Shown here piece by piece: positions 1 to 5,305 of a stretch of DNA of 5,305 nt (the first letter of the stretch is position 1; each line of letters opens with the position of its first letter). The position numbers were made by a program, and so were the translations under genes. The notes beneath the pieces are model-generated. The model did not search any database. It saw only the letters and a program-made list of their open reading frames with translations, and was not told where the DNA came from. This DNA comes from Clostridiaceae bacterium (GTDB lineage Bacteria > Bacillota > Clostridia > DSM-8532), in the NCBI GenBank assembly GCA_012842645.1, contig DUSJ01000108.1:1-5305 (forward strand), written 5' to 3'.

Positions 1-255
1 GGAGAAAGAGTCGTAATCAAGATGCTCGAAGCTGAAGAGACGACCAGGAGCGGTATCGTTCTTCCCGGAACAGCAAAGGAAAAACCCCAGGTAGCAGAGG
101 TTATCGCAGTAGGACCTGGGACAAAGGATGTTGAAATGGCAGTAAAAGTCGGCGATAAAGTACTTATAAGCAAATATGCCGGCACGGAAGTTAAGCTTGA
201 CGGCAACGAGTATACGATAGTCAAGCAAAGCGACATTCTTGCAATAGTGGAATAA
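1..255 (+). CDS. groES: Co-chaperonin GroES (10 kDa chaperonin), 5'-truncated by window edge
   Basis: GroES is the heptameric lid that caps GroEL and encloses unfolded protein in the cytoplasm. The visible 84 residues begin with [10 protein letters not shown], which matches the family's conserved N-terminal GDRVVIK segment, so only about six residues should be missing upstream. The methionine at position 22 is internal and is not the start. The mobile loop that docks onto GroEL is present ([19 protein letters not shown]), with its hydrophobic IVL anchor at visible residues 19-21. The rest follows the usual beta-barrel pattern ([22 protein letters not shown]) and ends in ILAIVE. The total length would be close to the usual 94 residues. 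The gene ends in a double stop (TAA TAG) and is followed by groEL after 15 bases, so the two are almost certainly co-transcribed. The operon promoter and any CIRCE/HrcA element would lie outside the window. Identification is very secure. Confidence 0.97.
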   Translation, partial: GERVVIKMLEAEETTRSGIVLPGTAKEKPQVAEVIAVGPGTKDVEMAVKVGDKVLISKYAGTEVKLDGNEYTIVKQSDILAIVE

Positions 256-256
256 T

Positions 257-1905
<1,649 letters not shown>

Positions 1906-1909
1906 ACAA

Positions 1910-1962
1910 TGAAGCAAGTGAAGCAAGTGTGTGTGAAGCAAGGGGACGGTTCCTCTGCTTCA
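1910..1962 (+). repeat. Short palindromic intergenic repeat with duplicated left arm (GGGGACGG core)
   Basis: TGAAGCAAG occurs three times, at 1910-1918, 1919-1927 and 1934-1942. The third copy forms a hairpin with its inverted copy TGCTTCA at 1956-1962. The arms are 1934-1940 and 1956-1962 (7 bp), and a few further G-C pairs enclose the core GGGGACGG (1942-1949). The element starts four bases after the groEL stop and precedes the terminator. It has no coding capacity of its own. It resembles REP-type mobile palindromes. From memory, similar GGGGACGGTTC palindromes are dispersed in several Clostridia genomes, but this was not checked here. Confidence 0.6.
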
Positions 1963-1983
1963 AAGCAAAAAATGAGATAAATC

Positions 1984-2022
1984 AAAGAACAGTGCGCTGG
2001 TTAACCCGGCGCACTGTTTTTT
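1984..2022 (+). terminator. Intrinsic terminator of the groESL operon
   Basis: AACAGTGCGC (1988-1997) pairs perfectly with GCGCACTGTT (2009-2018). The stem extends inward by a T-G wobble and two G-C pairs, leaving a five-base loop (TTAAC, 2001-2005). A T-run (2017-2022) follows directly. This is a classical Rho-independent terminator about 80 bases beyond the groEL stop, and it separates groESL from adhE. Confidence 0.93.
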
Positions 2023-2057
2023 CCTTTGCTCTTTACTCGTCATCTTTGAATAAAAAA

Positions 2058-2077
2058 TTGTACAAAAATAAGTACAA
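2058..2077. promoter_or_regulatory. Inverted repeat TTGTAC-N8-GTACAA upstream of the adhE promoter
   Basis: Six-base perfect arms (2058-2063 and 2072-2077) are separated by an A-rich eight-base spacer in the AT-rich region before adhE. The symmetry suggests a possible site for a dimeric regulator. The outer TTG/CAA resembles a Rex half-site, but the spacing is longer than the Rex consensus, so I do not assign a regulator. Confidence 0.35.
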
Positions 2078-2081
2078 AAGC

Positions 2082-2099
2082 TTGATAAATTTTTATCAA
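2082..2099. promoter_or_regulatory. Perfect palindrome with Rex-operator geometry (upstream copy)
   Basis: TTGATAA-ATTT-TTATCAA is a symmetric 18-base element with the 7-4-7 layout of the Rex operator (TTGTTAA-N4-TTAACAA). It deviates only by one symmetric base change in each arm. It lies just upstream of the predicted -35 box of adhE, a position that would suit a distal or cooperative operator. Assignment to Rex is inference. Confidence 0.45.
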
Positions 2100-2106
2100 T
2101 CTAACA

Positions 2107-2136
2107 TTTACATTGCACAGTTTAGTTTGTTAAAAT
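2107..2136 (+). promoter_or_regulatory. Predicted sigma-A promoter of adhE
   Basis: A -35-like TTTACA (2107-2112; 5 of 6 matches to TTGACA) is followed after 18 bases by a -10-like TAAAAT (2131-2136; 5 of 6 matches to TATAAT). The start of transcription would be near 2143, giving a leader of about 80 bases. The -10 box lies inside a Rex-like operator (2127-2144), which fits direct repression. The region is AT-rich enough for chance matches, so the promoter is a prediction. Confidence 0.6.
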
Positions 2137-2144
2137 AATAACGA
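2127..2144. promoter_or_regulatory. Rex-like operator overlapping the adhE -10 box
   Basis: TTGTTAA-AATA-ATAACGA matches the clostridial Rex consensus TTGTTAA-N4-TTAACAA completely in the left half and at 5 of 7 positions in the right half. Rex is a dimeric NADH/NAD+-sensing repressor of fermentation genes, including adhE in known Clostridia. The site covers the predicted -10 box and transcription start, so bound Rex would block RNA polymerase. Confidence 0.6.
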
Positions 2145-2181
2145 AGATAAATATTAAAAAGATTTTTTATTTTTCAGCTTA

Positions 2182-2199
2182 TTGTTAAAAAATTAACGA
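2182..2199. promoter_or_regulatory. Rex operator in the adhE leader
   Basis: TTGTTAA-AAAA-TTAACGA agrees with the clostridial Rex consensus at 13 of the 14 arm positions. It is the best operator match in the window. It lies downstream of the predicted promoter and ends 11 bases before the Shine-Dalgarno sequence, where a bound repressor could act as a roadblock or together with the copy at 2127-2144. The rex gene itself is not in the window. Confidence 0.75.
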
Positions 2200-2210
2200 T
2201 AGAAAAGCAA

Positions 2211-2215
2211 AGGAG
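2211..2215 (+). promoter_or_regulatory. Ribosome binding site deciding the adhE start
   Basis: AGGAG at 2211-2215, within AAAGGAGAG, lies 8 bases before the ATG at 2224 but only 2 bases before the in-frame ATG at 2218. Normal spacing therefore favours 2224 as the start, giving MATINREIID rather than MSMATINREIID. Confidence 0.8.
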
Positions 2216-2223
2216 AGATGAGC

Positions 2224-4890
2224 ATGGCAACAATAAACAGAGAAATCATCGATGGAGTTGAAAAGCTGGAAAAATCACTTCAAAGACTGAGAGAAGCACA
2301 GAGGATGTTCGCATCCTATACCCAGGAGCAGGTGGACAAAATCTTTCTGGCAGCCGCTTCTGCAGCAAATAAAGAAAGGATCCCGCTGGCTAAAATGGCA
2401 GTGGAAGAAACAGGCATGGGAGTTGTCGAGGACAAGGTGATAAAGAACCATTATGCCTCGGAGTATATATACAATGCATATAAGAACATAAAAACATGCG
2501 GCGTTGTTGAAGAAGACAAGGCTTACGGCATAAAGAAAATTGCCGAGCCTGTGGGAATAATAGCAGCAGTGATTCCGACTACAAACCCGACCTCTACCGC
2601 CATCTTCAAGACTCTTATTGCCCTCAAGACCAGGAACGGCATTATACTGAGCCCCCATCCGAGGGCAAAAAAGTGCACCATCGAAGCTGCCAGGATCGTG
2701 CTTGAGGCAGCCGTAAAGGCCGGAGCGCCGGAGGGCATAATTGACTGGATTGATGTGCCGTCCCTTGAACTTACCAACATGGTTATGAAAGAGGCCGACC
2801 TTATCCTTGCCACCGGAGGTCCGGGAATGGTCAAGGCTGCATATTCGAGCGGCAAGCCTGCCATCGGCGTCGGTCCGGGGAATACGCCGGCCGTTATTGA
2901 CGAATCAGCCGATATACTCCTTGCGGTCAACTCAATAATTCATTCCAAAACCTTCGACAATGGCATGATCTGCGCTTCGGAGCAGTCGGTCATTGTTCCT
3001 GAAAAGATTTATAAAGCAGTCAGGAATGAATTCAAGGCAAGGGGCTGCTATTTCCTCGACAAGGACGAGATCGAAAAGGTAAGGAAAACAATACTGGTCG
3101 ACGGCGCCATCAACGCGAAGATAGTCGGACAGACTGCATACAAGATAGCATCCCTTGCAGGAATCACCGTACCCGAGAACACCAAGATCCTGATCGGCGA
3201 AGTCGAGAGCACGGATCTTTCAGAGCCATTCGCCCATGAGAAACTCTCTCCTGTGCTTGCAATGTATAAAGTAAAGGATTTCAGCGAGGCATTGGACAAG
3301 GCCGAGCAACTGGTCGCCGCCGGCGGCTTCGGACATACGGCTTCGGTATACCTTGATCCCGTAACCGGGAGGGATAAGCTTGACGAATTCGCATCAAGGA
3401 TGAAAGCCTGCCGTATCCTGCTGAATACCCCGTCTGCCCAGGGAGGAATAGGAGATCTCTACAACTTCAAGCTTGCTCCTTCACTTACCCTTGGCTGCGG
3501 TTCATGGGGCGGCAACAGCGTATCTGAAAATGTAGGCGTCAAGCATCTTCTGAACATCAAGACGGTTGCCGAGAGAAGGGAAAATATGCTGTGGTTCAGG
3601 GCTCCCCAGAAAGTGTATCTCAAGAGAGGCTGCCTTCCTGTAGCCCTTGACGAACTGAAGACCGTATTGGGAAAGAAAAAGGCTTTCATAGTCACAGATA
3701 GTTTCCTTTATGAAAACGGCTATACAAAACCGGTTACCGATAAACTTGACGAACTTGGAATAAAGCATACGACATTTTACGATGTAGCTCCTGATCCTTC
3801 CCTCGCATGCGCCAGGGAAGGAGCCAAGCAGATGCGTGCCTTCGGGCCTGACTGCATAATCGCGGTAGGCGGCGGTTCTGCAATGGACGCTGCGAAGATC
3901 ATGTGGGTACTGTACGAACATCCCGAGGCTGATTTCACGGATATGGCCATGCGCTTCGCAGATATAAGGAAACGTGTGTACACATTCCCCAGGATGGGCG
4001 AAAAGGCTTACTTCGTGGCCATACCCACAACCGCAGGCACAGGCAGCGAGGTTACGCCATTTGCCGTTATAACCGACGAATCCACCGGTATAAAATATCC
4101 TCTTGCCGACTATGAACTTATGCCCAACATGGCGATTGTGGACGCTGACATGATGATGAACGCGCCCAGGGGACTGACTGCGGCTTCAGGCATCGATGCC
4201 ATGACCCATGCGCTTGAGGCATATGTTTCCATGATGGCCACCGATTACACCGACAGTCTCGCACTGGGAGCCTTGAAGATAATATTCGAGTACCTGCCCA
4301 GGGCATATGAAAACGGAGCCAACGACCCGGTTGCCCGGGAAAAGATGGCCAATGCCGCGACCATGGCAGGCATGGCATTCGCCAACGCCTTCCTCGGTGT
4401 CTGCCATTCGATGGCCCATAAGCTTGGCGCCATCCATCACCTGCCCCATGGCGTAGCCAACGCGCTGATGATCAATGAGGTTATCAGGTTCAATGCAACC
4501 GAGGTACCGGTAAAAATGGGAACATTCCCGCAGTACGACCATCCCCGTACGCTCGCAAGGTATGCCGCTGTCGCAGACCACCTCGGGCTTAAGGGCAGGA
4601 CCGATGAGGAGAAGCTTGAAAACCTGCTGAAGGCAATAGATGATTTGAAGGCGAAGGTTGGTATCAAAAAGACTATCAAAGATTACGGCATTGACGAGAA
4701 GACCTTCCTTGACAGCCTTGACGACATGGCGGAGCAGGCTTTTGACGACCAGTGCACAGGGGCCAATCCGCGCTACCCGCTGATGAGCGAGATCAGGCAG
4801 ATGTACCTGAACGCTTATTACGGTGAATCTGTGACTACGTACAGCATTATCTCCCTGCAGCATGTATTGCCGGTAAAAGTGAATAAATAA
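2224..4890 (+). CDS. adhE: Bifunctional acetaldehyde-CoA dehydrogenase / iron-dependent alcohol dehydrogenase AdhE
   Basis: AdhE reduces acetyl-CoA to acetaldehyde and then to ethanol with two NADH. It is a main NAD+-regenerating enzyme of fermentation and forms cytoplasmic filaments (spirosomes) in studied species. The 888-residue product has normal full length. The N-terminal aldehyde dehydrogenase half (about 1-445) has the catalytic cysteine Cys250 in FDNGMICASEQ (E. coli Cys246), IGVGPGNTPAVID (214-226), and GGFGHTASVYLD (367-378) with His371. A linker with the conserved KHLLNIKTVAERRENMLWFR leads into the iron-type ADH half (about 460-867). That half has the NAD-binding GGGSAMDAAK (549-558), PTTAGTGSEVTPFAV (601-615), and iron ligands Asp658, His662, His728 and His742, equivalent to E. 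coli Asp653, His657, His723 and His737. Conserved similarity ends near DQCTGANPRYPLMSEI and NAYYG (863-867), followed by a tail of 21 residues. The gene is a single transcription unit with Rex-like operators upstream. All key residues are present, so it is probably active. Confidence 0.98.
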   Translation: MATINREIIDGVEKLEKSLQRLREAQRMFASYTQEQVDKIFLAAASAANKERIPLAKMAVEETGMGVVEDKVIKNHYASEYIYNAYKNIKTCGVVEEDKAYGIKKIAEPVGIIAAVIPTTNPTSTAIFKTLIALKTRNGIILSPHPRAKKCTIEAARIVLEAAVKAGAPEGIIDWIDVPSLELTNMVMKEADLILATGGPGMVKAAYSSGKPAIGVGPGNTPAVIDESADILLAVNSIIHSKTFDNGMICASEQSVIVPEKIYKAVRNEFKARGCYFLDKDEIEKVRKTILVDGAINAKIVGQTAYKIASLAGITVPENTKILIGEVESTDLSEPFAHEKLSPVLAMYKVKDFSEALDKAEQLVAAGGFGHTASVYLDPVTGRDKLDEFASRMKACRILLNTPSAQGGIGDLYNFKLAPSLTLGCGSWGGNSVSENVGVKHLLNIKTVAERRENMLWFRAPQKVYLKRGCLPVALDELKTVLGKKKAFIVTDSFLYENGYTKPVTDKLDELGIKHTTFYDVAPDPSLACAREGAKQMRAFGPDCIIAVGGGSAMDAAKIMWVLYEHPEADFTDMAMRFADIRKRVYTFPRMGEKAYFVAIPTTAGTGSEVTPFAVITDESTGIKYPLADYELMPNMAIVDADMMMNAPRGLTAASGIDAMTHALEAYVSMMATDYTDSLALGALKIIFEYLPRAYENGANDPVAREKMANAATMAGMAFANAFLGVCHSMAHKLGAIHHLPHGVANALMINEVIRFNATEVPVKMGTFPQYDHPRTLARYAAVADHLGLKGRTDEEKLENLLKAIDDLKAKVGIKKTIKDYGIDEKTFLDSLDDMAEQAFDDQCTGANPRYPLMSEIRQMYLNAYYGESVTTYSIISLQHVLPVKVNK

Positions 4891-4906
4891 AAAACCGCTT
4901 ATATTG

Positions 4907-4944
4907 CTCCCCCTGATTTGTGTATTTGGGGAGGGAGGTTTTTT
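4907..4944 (+). terminator. Possible intrinsic terminator of adhE
   Basis: CTCCCC (4907-4912) can pair with GGGGAG (4928-4933), or CTCCC (4907-4911) with GGGAG (4933-4937). A run of six T follows at 4939-4944. The stem is short and the loop is long (15-21 bases), so this would be a modest terminator. Its right arm is shared with the larger hairpin at 4928-4975, so the two structures compete. Confidence 0.4.
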
Positions 4945-4975
4945 GCACAGAAATGTGTAAAAAACCTCCGTCCCC
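4928..4975. repeat. Long near-perfect hairpin between convergent genes (GGGGACGG on the minus strand)
   Basis: Arms 4928-4948 and 4955-4975 are inverted copies over 21 positions, with one G-G mismatch and one G-U pair, around a six-base loop (AGAAAT). On the plus strand TTTT (4977-4980) follows one base later, so it may terminate adhE transcription. The minus-strand exit has no T-run, so bidirectional termination by the canonical mechanism is doubtful. The minus strand of the right arm reads GGGGACGGAGGTTTTTT. It shares the GGGGACGG core with the palindrome after groEL, which suggests a dispersed palindromic repeat. Confidence 0.7.
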
Positions 4976-4978
4976 CTT

Positions 4979-5257
4979 TTACACTTCCACGCCGAACCAG
5001 TCGCATTTGCCGGCCCTGACAAAACCGCATTTCATGGCGAGCCCGGGGGACTGGTTATTGCTCTCAAGGATCTGGACAAAGGGAATATTACCGGATTCTA
5101 TGATTTTTCCTGCAAGGTCGATGGTCACATCAACAGCATATCCTTGCCGGCGATATTCCTCTCTCGTATACATAATACCCATCGAGTTGTCGTCGTGGGT
5201 CAGCACCCATGAAACCGGCTCATCGTTTATATAGACGGCTGATGAATGACGGAGCAT
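4979..5257 (-). CDS. GNAT-family N-acetyltransferase, C-terminal part (gene probably interrupted)
   Basis: The GNAT fold transfers an acetyl group from acetyl-CoA to an amine; the substrate cannot be read from this sequence. The 92-residue open frame shows the C-terminal half of the fold. It has EPVSWVLTHDDNSMGIMY (beta strands, 13-30), motif A YRRQGYAVDVTIDL (35-48) with the pyrophosphate-binding RxxGxA (Arg36, Gly39, Ala41), and motif B ESNNQSPGLAMKCGF (65-79), ending in WFGVEV. Complete GNAT proteins are usually 140 or more residues, and the N-terminal part is absent here. An AGGA eight bases before the ATG at 5257 could allow translation, but the reading frame upstream also looks like family sequence and contains a stop codon (see 5258-5305). 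The gene is convergent with adhE, and its stop lies three bases from the hairpin arm. It is either a broken gene, a truncated remnant or affected by a sequencing error. Confidence 0.72.
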   Translation of the reverse strand: MLRHSSAVYINDEPVSWVLTHDDNSMGIMYTREEYRRQGYAVDVTIDLAGKIIESGNIPFVQILESNNQSPGLAMKCGFVRAGKCDWFGVEV

Positions 5258-5305
5258 TATATCTTTCCTGATCTGTTCCAGGCTCCCTTAGCTTCTGAAG
5301 GTATA
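5258..5305 (-). pseudogene. Upstream in-frame continuation of the GNAT gene, interrupted by a TAA stop
   Basis: Read on the minus strand in the same frame, this stretch translates as YTFRS, then a stop (TAA at 5288-5290), then GSLEQIRKDI leading directly into MLRHSSAVYI. The residues after the stop fit the helix and strand that precede the GNAT core, and no ATG, GTG or TTG occurs between the stop and the ATG at 5257. This suggests the natural protein extended upstream and that the stop is a lesion. The family match of these few residues is judged by eye only. Confidence 0.45.

Noticed and set aside
22..255. ATG at 22 as the start of groES
   Set aside because: The conserved GERVVIK segment precedes it in frame, so this methionine is internal and the true start lies left of the window.
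1929..2138. Plus-strand open frame of 69 codons between groEL and adhE
   Set aside because: It runs across the palindrome, the terminator and the operator region, has no ribosome binding site, and its translation looks like non-coding AT-rich sequence.
1906..2217. Riboswitch in the groEL-adhE gap
   Set aside because: The only strong RNA structures are the palindrome and the terminator belonging to groESL; the adhE leader is AT-rich with no multi-helix aptamer visible.
2218..2223. ATG at 2218 as the start of adhE
   Set aside because: It is only 2 bases from the Shine-Dalgarno AGGAG, too close for efficient initiation; the ATG at 2224 has normal spacing.
4186..5022. Long minus-strand open frame (278 codons) opposite the 3' end of adhE
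   Set aside because: It is antisense to a strongly conserved gene, resembles no family I recognise, and overlaps the hairpins and the end of the GNAT gene; it is most likely a by-product of adhE codon use.
4920..5234. Plus-strand open frame across the spacer and the GNAT gene
   Set aside because: It crosses the long hairpin and is antisense to recognisable GNAT motifs.

Overview
The window looks like chromosomal DNA from an anaerobic Gram-positive bacterium of the class Clostridia (Bacillota). This rests on three things: clostridial-type GroEL and AdhE sequences, strong AGGAGG-type ribosome binding sites, and Rex-like operator motifs of the TTGTTAA-N4-TTAACAA type in front of a fermentative alcohol dehydrogenase. 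The genes have moderate GC content, while the promoter region before adhE is very AT-rich. I cannot assign a genus.

Layout: positions 1-255 hold the 3' part of groES, whose first few codons lie outside the window. It is followed 15 bases later by complete groEL (271-1905), in the usual groESL chaperonin operon order. The 312-base gap from 1906 to 2217 first holds a short palindromic repeat with duplicated arms and a strong intrinsic terminator that ends groESL. It then holds an AT-rich control region for adhE with a sigma-A-like promoter and several Rex-type inverted repeats. adhE (2224-4890) encodes a full-length bifunctional acetaldehyde/alcohol dehydrogenase with all recognisable catalytic and metal-binding residues. 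A compact spacer (4891-4978) with overlapping hairpins separates it from a convergent minus-strand GNAT acetyltransferase fragment (4979-5257). An in-frame stop lies upstream of that fragment and the gene runs off the right edge.

Function: GroES and GroEL form the ATP-driven folding chamber. AdhE reduces acetyl-CoA to ethanol in two NADH-consuming steps and so regenerates NAD+ during fermentation. The terminator and separate promoter indicate that groESL and adhE are independent transcription units. The adhE control region suggests direct repression by the NADH-sensing regulator Rex.

I found no undescribed multi-gene system. The items most worth a second look are the crowded adhE operator region, a pair of intergenic palindromes sharing the core GGGGACGG, and the apparently interrupted acetyltransferase.
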